A DNA stretch of 6,068 nt from a bacterium (GTDB lineage: Bacteria; Bdellovibrionota; FAC87; UBA2466). The first letter of the stretch is position 1. Each line of letters starts with the position of its first letter. Both the position numbers and the translations under genes were made by a program. Under the pieces are notes generated by a model. It ran no database searches. It worked only from the letters and a program-made list of their open reading frames with translations, and was not told the DNA's origin. The stretch is from assembly GCA_022842225.1 (NCBI GenBank), contig JALHPX010000200.1, positions 1 through 6,068 of the forward strand. The letters are read 5' to 3'. This document shows positions 1-5,704 of the stretch, one piece after another.

Positions 1-1
1 G

Positions 2-61
2 CTCTACTGCCTCTACGAACTGGGAATTATCGGCGTAAAGTGGGCCTATCCCAAAAACTAA
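2..61 (+). CDS. tatC: C-terminal end of Sec-independent protein translocase TatC (partial)
   Basis: The frame starting at base 2 is open from the window edge and ends at TAA 59-61. It encodes the last 19 residues of a protein that begins upstream. The residues LYCLYELGIIGVKWAYPKN resemble the final transmembrane segment of TatC, where E. coli has MYCLFEIGVFFSRFY followed by a cytoplasmic tail; here the tail is only a few residues. TatC is the polytopic inner-membrane receptor that binds twin-arginine signal peptides and builds the Tat pore with TatA. The secreted-protein gene at 77 follows after 15 bases on the same strand, which suggests one transcript. The call rests on a short tail, so another multipass membrane protein is possible. 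Confidence 0.72.
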   Translation, partial: LYCLYELGIIGVKWAYPKN

Positions 62-66
62 AATTC

Positions 67-70
67 AGGA
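67..70 (+). promoter_or_regulatory. Ribosome binding site that decides a TTG start
   Basis: AGGA lies six bases before TTG at 77-79. That is normal Shine-Dalgarno spacing, and it marks this TTG as the start of the secreted protein. The signal peptide encoded from this TTG supports the same choice, since later ATG codons in the frame would destroy it. Confidence 0.6.
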
Positions 71-76
71 AAAAAT

Positions 77-430
77 TTGAAACGCTTTTTCGCCATTTTA
101 ATTGCGTGCTCGCATATGGGCGCTGCCACGTCCGCGATGGCGAGCTATCGGGTGTATCAGTTGAAGTTGGAATATTTCGATACAGCCGGAAAGAAAGAAC
201 GCGAGCGAGTGGAGACTTCCACTCTCGATGCTATTCAGTATGAGCAATTAACGGGCGGTTTTGGCGTCGTCAAAGCGACGATGCTCGACACGTGGTACTG
301 CCCCGGCGATACCGGACGGAAGAAAATCTGCGATAAACCGAAAGTCGCAGGCGAACCCACACGCGGTCCGGCCTCCACGCAAAAAAAGCGCGGCGGCCTG
401 CCTTACAACTACCAGCCAGTCATTCCTTAA
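77..430 (+). CDS. Small Sec-type secreted/periplasmic protein of unknown function
   Basis: A 117-residue protein starting at TTG with an AGGA six bases upstream. Residues 1-22 form a classical signal peptide: MKR, then a hydrophobic core (FFAILIAC), then a small-residue region ending AMA before SYRVYQ. The mature part is about 95 residues. Its first half is charged and probably beta/alpha mixed (residues 23-70). A pair of cysteines at 75 and 85 (WYCP...KICDK) could form a disulfide, and a basic, proline/glycine-rich tail ends in YNYQPVIP. No family is recognised. It follows tatC by 15 bases, but its signal has no twin arginine, so the position need not imply Tat export. The stop codon overlaps that of the convergent gene at 427-741. 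A real gene seems likely from the signal peptide and ribosome binding site; the function is unknown. Confidence 0.75.
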   Translation: MKRFFAILIACSHMGAATSAMASYRVYQLKLEYFDTAGKKERERVETSTLDAIQYEQLTGGFGVVKATMLDTWYCPGDTGRKKICDKPKVAGEPTRGPASTQKKRGGLPYNYQPVIP

Positions 431-741
431 TTGTCGGAAGATTTTTTGGTGCTCATACGATTGATCTCGTCGAGCATCACATGCAACTTCTGATGAAGCT
501 TTGCTAAGCGGTCTAAGTTCTCTTTGATCTGATCGACGGAAGTCGTGTCAGCAATCGGAGTGATTGCCGGAACTGCACTGTCGGAACTCTGATCTTTATT
601 GAGATTTACGACTTCTGCTTCTTGGGACACTTCAATCGGTTCCCAGTTATCTAACTTCTTCAATTCGTCGCGCTGCGCCAGCAACGTCTTAATATCTGCG
701 TAAACGAATCCAAACCCTTGGCTTTTGTCTCGGTGCGCCAT
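427..741 (-). CDS. Small cytoplasmic protein with C-terminal coiled coil, unknown function
   Basis: A 104-residue protein read from ATG at 741 down to TAA at 429-427. The open frame extends 18 codons further upstream, but this ATG has a GGAGG ten bases before it (752-756), so the shorter form is preferred. Residues 1-35 (MAHRDKSQGFGFVYADI...) contain a predicted helix with LLAQRDELKKL. Residues 40-70 are acidic, Ser/Thr/Pro-rich and probably disordered. Residues 70-96 (DQIKENLDRLAKLHQKLHVM and following) show heptad-like spacing of Ile, Leu and Met, as in a coiled coil. There is no signal peptide, membrane segment or cysteine. It stands alone on the minus strand, convergent with the secreted-protein gene and divergent from the FecR-like gene. 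A dimerising structural or adaptor role is conceivable, but no family was recognised. Confidence 0.68.
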   Translation of the reverse strand: MAHRDKSQGFGFVYADIKTLLAQRDELKKLDNWEPIEVSQEAEVVNLNKDQSSDSAVPAITPIADTTSVDQIKENLDRLAKLHQKLHVMLDEINRMSTKKSSDN

Positions 742-751
742 CTGCCATCTA

Positions 752-756
752 CCTCC
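752..756 (-). promoter_or_regulatory. Ribosome binding site choosing the start at 741
   Basis: On the minus strand this is a perfect GGAGG, ten bases before the ATG at 741. It lies inside the longer open frame and therefore argues against the upstream start at 795. An out-of-frame ATG lies between it and the chosen start. Confidence 0.5.
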
Positions 757-893
757 ACAACACACACGTACTACTGCTAGCCTCTTCCGTCCCACCGAAC
801 TCCCTATGGAGCAACGCCTGTGCCAGCGCTGCTGTGCATACAGACCCGGATTTGGTGTGGGATTGCGGGGGGTTAAACGAGCAAGCCGGTCTT

Positions 894-918
894 CACCCGG
901 TTACCGGTGACAGTTTTT
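894..918 (+). terminator. Terminator-like hairpin with T5 run
   Basis: CACC at 894-897 pairs with GGTG at 906-909, and GG pairs with CC inside, giving about six pairs with one bulged C and a three-base loop. A TTTTT run follows at 914-918, four bases after the stem. This resembles a weak intrinsic terminator for plus-strand transcription, yet no plus-strand gene ends nearby. It could instead be part of a leader RNA. A competing pairing exists with CCGGT at 886-890. Confidence 0.3.
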
Positions 919-925
919 GGAACCG

Positions 926-949
926 AATACGGCCGGTAAGTGCCGTATT
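926..949 (+). repeat. Perfect 8-bp inverted repeat upstream of the FecR-like gene
   Basis: AATACGGC at 926-933 and GCCGTATT at 942-949 are exact reverse complements around an eight-base loop. The plus-strand right arm runs into TTGTT, so the RNA would look like an intrinsic terminator or attenuator; as DNA it could be an operator. It lies 60 bases before the FecR-like start codon. The symmetry is directly visible; its role is inferred. Confidence 0.55.
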
Positions 950-988
950 TTGTTAACTTTGCTCCCCGAAAATACCGAAAACGATACT

Positions 989-996
989 GAAGAGGG
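989..996 (+). promoter_or_regulatory. Ribosome binding site of the FecR-like gene
   Basis: The purine-rich GAAGAGGG ends 12 bases before ATG 1009. A TTG at 997 is in frame but directly abuts this site, leaving no spacer, so the ATG is the better start. Confidence 0.5.
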
Positions 997-1008
997 TTGG
1001 TCTTTTTC

Positions 1009-2112
1009 ATGTCGTACTTGCCTCAAACTAAGGGAGACCGCGCGCTAGTAGTGGGGGCGGCTGTGGTCTTTGCGTTCGCGTTCCGCATCTTGTGGTTCTA
1101 CGAGCCCATGTCGCATGGGCCGGGAACTGCTGTGATGGTCGGAAGCGTTTCCACGGATTCCGCTATCAGACGGCGGCATGCGGGCACGCTTGCGTGGTCA
1201 GCGATTGAGAAGCAAGGCGATATCTTTTTCCGCGACATCGTCTACACGCCCGCTGGAACTTCCGCCACGGTAACATTGAAGAACGGCAAGGTCGTGCCAT
1301 TGCCTCCCGACTCACTCGTCCAATTCGACGAAGTCACGGTGGCCAACATCGAAATTGCACTTCGCGAAACGGCGAAGAAAAAAGATGTCTTCCGACTGCT
1401 GCCGATGCCGAAGACCGAGCAAAATCGCCTGCTGCCCGATCCGCTTTCCCTGGAGTTGCTCTTCGAAGATTTGGAAAATCGGATGAAAGTGCAGATGAAC
1501 CAGCCGAAGAAGCCGATGGTGGTCGTCAAATCGCCTAAACTCGAATTCAAACTCGATACGCTTGCCGACTTCCAGGTCAAACTGGCAGTTCCCCGGGATA
1601 AGGGCGTTTACAACTTGCAGCGCGATAGCTGGTTTACGATGTCGTGGTCGGCGGTTCCCCTTGACGACGTAAAATACATTTTAGAAATCGCGCGCAATCC
1701 TGAATTTCGAAAGAAGCTGCCGTTCACAGCAGAGGGCAACAACCTCCAGGTGCAGCTGCAAAACCCCGGGGCGTATTACTGGCGCGTGCGGGCGATTTTA
1801 AAAGACCAAGTGCTGACGTCGGAGACGCGTACGTTTGAAATGTCGTTGCGTGGAGGATCTACCGACTTGCTCACCAAGATGCAATTACCCAAGGCGCAGG
1901 TACAGGGCTACATCACGGAGATTTCTCGCGACAGTGATTTTAATCAGATTTTGGAAACTGATTTATCGCCGCAGCCAGTTTGTACTTTGCGCAAGCCAGT
2001 GGGGCAGAAAACTTACCACTGCCGCGTGAAGGATGCGACGACAGGAAAGCCGGTAAAGCAGTATACGTTCTCTCCCAAGGCGACCCGGAAACTCGCGGGT
2101 AAGCGCCGGTGA
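1009..2112 (+). CDS. Membrane-anchored FecR-domain protein with Fn3-like repeats
   Basis: A 367-residue protein. Residues 12-30 (ALVVGAAVVFAFAFRILWF) are a single N-terminal membrane segment or uncleaved signal, which should place the rest in the periplasm. Residues 58-108 match the FecR pattern: a GD-type turn (KQGDIFFRDIVYT), a strand (TSATVTLKNGKVVPL) and PPDSLVQFD. A charged helical linker follows (115-170). Then come two related beta-rich units. One spans 205-277 (YILEIARNPEFRKKL...PGAYYWRVRA), the signature of Fn3-like 'stress/response' repeats. A more diverged copy spans 300-353 (YITEISRDSDFNQIL...TYHCRVKD). FecR proper relays ferric citrate signals from TonB receptors to a sigma factor, but no sigma factor or receptor is present here and the sequence lacks the FecR N-terminal cytosolic domain. 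A structural or sensing role at the envelope is more likely. It probably forms a unit with the gene at 2190. Confidence 0.8.
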   Translation: MSYLPQTKGDRALVVGAAVVFAFAFRILWFYEPMSHGPGTAVMVGSVSTDSAIRRRHAGTLAWSAIEKQGDIFFRDIVYTPAGTSATVTLKNGKVVPLPPDSLVQFDEVTVANIEIALRETAKKKDVFRLLPMPKTEQNRLLPDPLSLELLFEDLENRMKVQMNQPKKPMVVVKSPKLEFKLDTLADFQVKLAVPRDKGVYNLQRDSWFTMSWSAVPLDDVKYILEIARNPEFRKKLPFTAEGNNLQVQLQNPGAYYWRVRAILKDQVLTSETRTFEMSLRGGSTDLLTKMQLPKAQVQGYITEISRDSDFNQILETDLSPQPVCTLRKPVGQKTYHCRVKDATTGKPVKQYTFSPKATRKLAGKRR

Positions 2113-2154
2113 TAGGGCCTAAAAACGCCTGTAGGGCCTACTGGCTGGGCGTTT
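2113..2154 (+). repeat. Duplicated 9-mer and nested inverted repeats between the operon genes
   Basis: TAGGGCCTA occurs at 2113-2121 and again at 2132-2140, 19 bases apart. Around the second copy, GTAGG and CCTAC (2131-2135, 2137-2141) form an inverted repeat. Outside this, AAACGCC (2123-2129) and GGCGTTT (2148-2154) are exact reverse complements. The RNA could fold as a hairpin that stabilises or attenuates the upstream message. The T run after it is short (TTT), so a strong intrinsic terminator is unlikely. Confidence 0.5.
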
Positions 2155-2189
2155 GCACCCTTTAGTAGGGAAAGGGATTTAAACACACT

Positions 2190-3740
2190 ATGCAGCTCCA
2201 AAAAGTGTCCCGAATTCGCGTCGAACTTTTAACCGCCTGTCTAATTCTTGGACAGTTGGCGACCGCCACGTTTGCCGGGCCTGGACACGACCACGAACAC
2301 GAAGGTGGTTTACCTAGTTTGAGAAAAACACCTCAGGGCGGAGAGGAAGCTCCTATCGGCGATGGCCGCTGCCAAGTGAGTGCGAAGCGGTTAGCTGATT
2401 TTGCTAACGGCGAAGCCTATGATTTTTCAAATATGGTGAATTACCTCACCTTGCCAGCCTGCCAAACCAGCGCGCGCGAGATTGGGCGGTCGGCCATTGC
2501 TGTCGGCGTGCAGTTTAATTCCCAGGGGCCGTACCGTTTAGATGCGATTGGCCGCAGCTTGAATTCTGCCGACTTAGAAAGCTCCCGCAACGCGGAGTTG
2601 TCTTTAGCGAAATCTATTCCCACGCTTCTGCGCACCCAGCCGCTAGGCTCTCAGGATTTACTACCGCTGCTTGGCCAGCTTTCAATTTTGAGTCCACCCG
2701 CTGCGCGCAGCACTTTGAGCTTTTTGATCCGTAGCGAACTACAAAACGGCGAAGACCGATGGACAATTTCTAGTCCGGATTTGCGTCCGCAAGTGGCGCT
2801 GGATTTAGCACAGACACTTTTAAAGCTGGGCGCCAATCGCGCGCCCATTAGCAACGACTTGGCCAATGCAGTGGGCGAGATGGTGCTGCTAGAGCAAGCA
2901 GAGTCGCTGGGAAAATACTTCCATGCACTAGCGCTGAGTGCCGCGCTGGAGGAATCGCTGATTCCCACATTTAATCTTTCTGCCGCTAGCTTTTATCGCT
3001 CGGTATCCCGCACGACGGATTTGGCGAGTGCTGAGGGGAGAGCCGCTTTGTTGAAAGCTGCCTTCATCGCCGCGCAATCCGCACTCGAAGGTCCATCGGG
3101 ATTAGAAGTGGGAGCAAGTGAATTTAATGAATCGCTTGCCACACTACTCAAAGGCAAACCGCTTACGGAAACGTCGCTACGCAAACTTTGGAAAGGCGTG
3201 ATGGTTGTCCTTGCGAAGAGCCCAAACCAGAGCGCACTTGCCGCCGCAGTTGCCGCCAGCGTGACTCCCGAAATGACTTTCTTGATTGGTCAGAATCGTA
3301 CCGATTTGGTGCGTGCCGCAAGCCACTACCCAGTGTTGGCGCAGGCCGTTCAGCAGAAATTCGTCGAAGCCTTTGATGAAATGTGGAATCGCATGTCGAG
3401 CAAGCGCATCACCGTTGTCGCCTACAACCGCATGCGTGAGAAGTATTTCCGTCCGATGGTTTCGGATATTTTGCAGTTTGATCCAGAGCTCATCGACAAC
3501 GGCTGGTTAAAGACAGTTGCCCAGCGCGGACTGATTTTGGAGAGCGAAGTGGAAAAACGTTTCCCGCGGCTCATGCTGGCCCAACTTAAACGACGAGAAA
3601 AAGCCATCAGCACCGAAGGCGAAGAGAGCAGTGCACAAAGCGTGGTTACTGCCCGCGCCGAGAACATGGCTGTCCTGTTGGCGCTCTCGCAGGTGCACCT
3701 GCCAACGTTGGATAAATGGGTGGGACGTCAAGATCGCTAA
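2190..3740 (+). CDS. Exported helical protein of unknown function with His-rich N-terminus
   Basis: A 516-residue protein from ATG 2190 to TAA 3738-3740, preceded by purine-rich AAAGGGA about 12 bases upstream. Residues 1-29 look like a Sec signal peptide: basic QKVSRIR, a hydrophobic core (LLTACLILGQLATATFA), and probable cleavage after A29. A lipobox-like LTAC at 14-17 exists, but the hydrophobic stretch before it is too short and contains Glu, so lipidation is less likely. The mature N-terminus has HDHEHE at 33-38, which could bind a divalent metal, followed by a low-complexity Gly/Glu stretch and cysteines at 61 and 91. From about residue 95 onward the chain is rich in Ala, Leu and Ser, with many predicted helices and a helical-repeat look. 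No enzyme motif was seen. It follows the FecR-like gene by 77 bases and may act with it in the periplasm. No family was recognised. Confidence 0.72.
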   Translation: MQLQKVSRIRVELLTACLILGQLATATFAGPGHDHEHEGGLPSLRKTPQGGEEAPIGDGRCQVSAKRLADFANGEAYDFSNMVNYLTLPACQTSAREIGRSAIAVGVQFNSQGPYRLDAIGRSLNSADLESSRNAELSLAKSIPTLLRTQPLGSQDLLPLLGQLSILSPPAARSTLSFLIRSELQNGEDRWTISSPDLRPQVALDLAQTLLKLGANRAPISNDLANAVGEMVLLEQAESLGKYFHALALSAALEESLIPTFNLSAASFYRSVSRTTDLASAEGRAALLKAAFIAAQSALEGPSGLEVGASEFNESLATLLKGKPLTETSLRKLWKGVMVVLAKSPNQSALAAAVAASVTPEMTFLIGQNRTDLVRAASHYPVLAQAVQQKFVEAFDEMWNRMSSKRITVVAYNRMREKYFRPMVSDILQFDPELIDNGWLKTVAQRGLILESEVEKRFPRLMLAQLKRREKAISTEGEESSAQSVVTARAENMAVLLALSQVHLPTLDKWVGRQDR

Positions 3741-3744
3741 ATCG

Positions 3745-3756
3745 TTAGCCGGCTAA
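3745..3756. repeat. 12-bp perfect palindrome at a convergent gene end
   Basis: TTAGCCGGCTAA is self-complementary. It covers the last codons and stop of the minus-strand SDR gene and begins four bases after the stop of the gene ending at 3740. No T run follows on either strand, so it does not look like a proper bidirectional terminator and may be chance. Confidence 0.4.
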
Positions 3757-4494
3757 ACCATCCGCTAGACTCCTGCCACCGTCGACAGCTAAGTCTTGAC
3801 CCGTCATGTAGTCATTCTCAATTAAAAACACCGCCGCTTCCGCAATATCCTGCGGAGTGCCCAACCGCTTTAGGAGCGTTTTGTCTTGGGAGCGTTGGCG
3901 CTGAGCATCGGTGTAATTTTCAGGCAATAGCACGGGGCCGGGGCTGATAGAGTTCACCCTGATGAGCGGCGCTAGCTCTTTAGCTAAGTTTCGAGTCATC
4001 ATCCACAAGCCGGCTTTGGAACAAACATAGGGCGTGAAATTCGCCAGCGTCTTCTGCGCGTTGACGTCGACCAAATTGATAAAAACGCCGGGTCGTTTTT
4101 TCTCCACTAGCGCCGCAGCGCAGGCCTGCGCCAGAAAGAACTGTCCCTTGAGATTTACATTCATCAACTCATCCCAGTTTTCCTCGGTCACTTTATCGAG
4201 AGGAGTGGGGTAGAAAATACTGGCGCTATTGATCAGAATTTCCACCGGTCCAAATTGAGCGATGGCCTGAGTGGCAAAGGCCCGCACTTCGGAAACTTTT
4301 GCTAAGTCGCCCTGCACGACGTGCACGGGACTGTGGTGCTTTTTGCCGATGGCAACCAGCTCCTGGGCTTCTGCGCGCGAGGTCTGGCAGTGGGCCGAGA
4401 GATTTATTCCATAGGGCAAAAGCCTTTCCGCAATAGCACGCCCTAGGCGTTTGCCCGCTCCGGTGATCAAAACGTGTTTCTTGGTAATCTGCAT
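3745..4494 (-). CDS. Short-chain dehydrogenase/reductase, pteridine reductase type
   Basis: A 249-residue NAD(P)-dependent SDR, the usual length of the family. The chosen start is ATG 4494, with AGG six bases upstream; the frame stays open to 4629 but that part overlaps bioF and precedes the Rossmann fold. Residues 11-18, TGAGKRLG, are the dinucleotide-binding turn, with the KRLG form typical of PTR1/FolM-like pteridine reductases. NSAS at 89-92 and FYPTPL at 94-99 match the NASSFYPTPL segment of PTR1 rather than the usual NNAG. The catalytic Tyr156 and Lys160 lie in YVCSK. The usual Ser is replaced by Asp143, 13 residues before the Tyr, exactly as in Leishmania PTR1 (Asp181/Tyr194). Further motifs are SPGPV at 184-188 and VDGG at 237-240. 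The likely reaction is NADPH-dependent reduction of a dihydropterin or dihydrofolate in the cytoplasm. It is divergent from bioF and not obviously part of biotin synthesis. A FabG-like ketoreductase is the main alternative. Confidence 0.88.
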   Translation of the reverse strand: MQITKKHVLITGAGKRLGRAIAERLLPYGINLSAHCQTSRAEAQELVAIGKKHHSPVHVVQGDLAKVSEVRAFATQAIAQFGPVEILINSASIFYPTPLDKVTEENWDELMNVNLKGQFFLAQACAAALVEKKRPGVFINLVDVNAQKTLANFTPYVCSKAGLWMMTRNLAKELAPLIRVNSISPGPVLLPENYTDAQRQRSQDKTLLKRLGTPQDIAEAAVFLIENDYMTGQDLAVDGGRSLADGLAG

Positions 4495-4508
4495 GTCTTG
4501 CCTAAAGT
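4481..4508 (+). promoter_or_regulatory. Tentative promoter for bioF
   Basis: TTGGTA (4481-4486) and TAAAGT (4503-4508) are separated by 16 bases, each matching four of six positions of the sigma-70 consensus. Transcription would begin near 4515, just before the dyad at 4518-4542. The -35 element would lie inside the start of the divergent SDR gene. This is a weak match and not more than a candidate. Confidence 0.22.
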
Positions 4509-4517
4509 AGCCGTTCA

Positions 4518-4542
4518 GCCGCAACTGTGCCAGTGTTGCGGC
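4518..4542. promoter_or_regulatory. Perfect dyad in the bioF/SDR divergent region, candidate operator or leader hairpin
   Basis: GCCGCAAC (4518-4525) and GTTGCGGC (4535-4542) are exact reverse complements separated by nine bases. The dyad ends one base before the bioF ATG and lies 23 bases upstream of the SDR start. It occupies the place where the bioF Shine-Dalgarno should be, and no such site is visible. It does not resemble the BirA operator of enterobacteria (TTGTAAACC-type arms), BioR (TTATNNATAA-type) or BioQ sites as I know them. It could bind a repressor, or in RNA form hide the bioF start. The symmetry is seen; the function is inferred. Confidence 0.45.
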
Positions 4543-4543
4543 C

Positions 4544-5704
4544 ATGTCTTGGAAGACCCTTTTGGAGAGCCGCATTCGGGACTGGCGCGAGTTAGGCCAG
4601 TATCGAGAATTGGCGGCAGAAGAAAACAATGCAGCCGTGCGGTCGTTCTCTCATAACGACTATCTGGGTCTGTCCAATCACCCTCAAATTGTCGAAGCAG
4701 CCAGCAAGCAGCTGTCGCAAATCTCCAGCGGTGCCCGTGGTTCGCGGCTGTTGGGTGGCAATGAGCCATGCTTTGCGGCAGTAGAAGCAAAGATCGCGGA
4801 TTTTTTCCAAGCCCCTGCCGCGCTGTTTTTCTCCAGCGGCTATCTGGCCAATCAGGCGATTGTCACGGCTCTTGGCGGGATTGCCGACGAAATTCTGAGC
4901 GATGAGAAGTGCCACGCCTCGTTGATTGATGGTGTGCGGCTCTGCAAAACGCCGCGCACCGTAGTGCCGCATCAGGGTTGGGCGGCGCAGTTGGAGCTGG
5001 CGACGAAGACCGGATTTGCAGAGCGCCCCCTGATTGTCGCTGAATCGCTCTACAGCATGGATGGCGATGCAGTAGACGAAGAGGCGTTGCGTGCGTTCTG
5101 GCAGAAGTCGGGTGGATTTCTAATTTTGGATGAAGCGCATGCCGCGGGTGTTTTCGACGATAGCGGTTTGGGAATCAGCACTGGGTGGCGCGACTTTTCC
5201 CGGATGGCAGTCACCGTGACCTTTGGCAAAGCGTTTGGCGTGGCAGGTGCCGCCATTCTTTGTTCGACGGCGGTGAAAGAAGTCTTGGTGAATTCCGCGC
5301 GCAGTTTCATTTACACCACGGCCCCCAGTCCGTGGGTGGCGGCCTTGGTAAGTGCAGCGCTTGACGTTATGCGCCAGGAGGGCGGGAGTCGGCGTCAGGA
5401 ACTGCGAGCGCGGGCGCGGGAGATGCGCAGTTTCTTCTACGAGAACGGGCTTGAAATTCCGCGCTTTACGTCGACATGGGATGCGGAATCTCCAATCATT
5501 CCAGTGGTATTGGGCGGAAATGATAGGGCTTTGCGATTTGCGCAAGTTATGCGAAAGTTCGGCTGGAGTTTAAAAGCAATTCGTTATCCTACGGTTTCCA
5601 AAGGCGCCGAGCGGATTCGCATCTCGCTGAATCTCGACGCCAGCCAGTCGGAAACCCGGGAATTTGCAAAAGAGGTAGTAAGACAATGGATGGCATTTTC
5701 ATAG
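4544..5704 (+). CDS. bioF: 8-amino-7-oxononanoate synthase (7-keto-8-aminopelargonate synthase)
   Basis: A 386-residue cytoplasmic PLP enzyme (E. coli BioF is 384) that condenses pimeloyl-ACP or pimeloyl-CoA with L-alanine, releasing CO2, to make 7-keto-8-aminopelargonate, the first step of biotin ring assembly. Visible family motifs in order: NDYLGL 38-43, GSRLLGGN 66-73, FFSSGYLANQA 95-105, CHASLIDG 123-130 with the PLP-stacking His124, ESLYSMDGD 167-175, DEAHAAGV 196-203 with Asp196 and His199, and TFGKAFG 226-232 with the PLP-binding Lys229. SARSFIYTTAPSP and AIRYPTVSKGAERIRISL complete the fold. The start MSW matches that of E. coli BioF, and an upstream in-frame stop at 4508 leaves no other ATG. 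No Shine-Dalgarno is evident. bioD overlaps its 3' end by 19 bases. A related alpha-oxoamine synthase such as Kbl is excluded mainly by the bioD neighbour. Confidence 0.96.
   Translation: MSWKTLLESRIRDWRELGQYRELAAEENNAAVRSFSHNDYLGLSNHPQIVEAASKQLSQISSGARGSRLLGGNEPCFAAVEAKIADFFQAPAALFFSSGYLANQAIVTALGGIADEILSDEKCHASLIDGVRLCKTPRTVVPHQGWAAQLELATKTGFAERPLIVAESLYSMDGDAVDEEALRAFWQKSGGFLILDEAHAAGVFDDSGLGISTGWRDFSRMAVTVTFGKAFGVAGAAILCSTAVKEVLVNSARSFIYTTAPSPWVAALVSAALDVMRQEGGSRRQELRARAREMRSFFYENGLEIPRFTSTWDAESPIIPVVLGGNDRALRFAQVMRKFGWSLKAIRYPTVSKGAERIRISLNLDASQSETREFAKEVVRQWMAFS
5671..5676 (+). promoter_or_regulatory. Ribosome binding site of bioD within bioF
   Basis: AGAGGT lies nine bases before ATG 5686 and sits inside the bioF coding sequence. 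It supports the overlapping start of bioD and translational coupling with bioF. Confidence 0.5.

Larger units (their letters stand above)
742..1008. other. Intergenic region between divergent genes, hairpin-rich
   Basis: These 267 bases separate the divergent coiled-coil gene and FecR-like gene. The only frame of note is a short plus-strand one ending at 910. It lacks a convincing ribosome binding site and overlaps the start of the minus gene, so it is probably not coding. The right half carries two hairpins (894-909 and 926-949) and a short direct repeat CCGAAAA (966-972 and 975-981) just before the FecR-like ribosome binding site. Promoters for both flanking genes should lie here, but no clean -35/-10 pair could be assigned. 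Confidence 0.6.

Noticed and set aside
742..795. N-terminal extension of the coiled-coil protein to the ATG at 795
   Set aside because: The extension contains the GGAGG that serves ATG 741, and the extra residues are basic and Cys-rich, unlike the rest of the protein.
725..910. 61-codon plus-strand frame with several cysteines between the divergent genes
   Set aside because: It starts inside the minus-strand coiled-coil gene, has no convincing ribosome binding site at either possible ATG, and its Cys pattern is not a recognised zinc motif. Its 3' end overlaps the hairpin at 894-909.
820..910. Known structured RNA (tRNA, SRP RNA, c-di-GMP or cobalamin riboswitch)
   Set aside because: G-rich and CCGG-containing segments suggested structure, but none of the conserved cores of these RNAs could be found by eye.
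997..1008. TTG start of the FecR-like gene four codons upstream
   Set aside because: The GAAGAGGG site directly abuts this TTG with no spacer, whereas ATG 1009 has a usable one.
2231..2240. Possible lipoprotein signal (LTAC, residues 14-17) in the 516-residue protein
   Set aside because: The hydrophobic stretch before the Cys is only a few residues and contains Glu. A Sec cleavage after ATFA at residue 29 fits much better.
4495..4629. N-terminal extension of the SDR gene up to an ATG at 4629
   Set aside because: The extension overlaps bioF on the opposite strand and precedes the normal Rossmann start. ATG 4494 has an AGG at good spacing and gives the family length.
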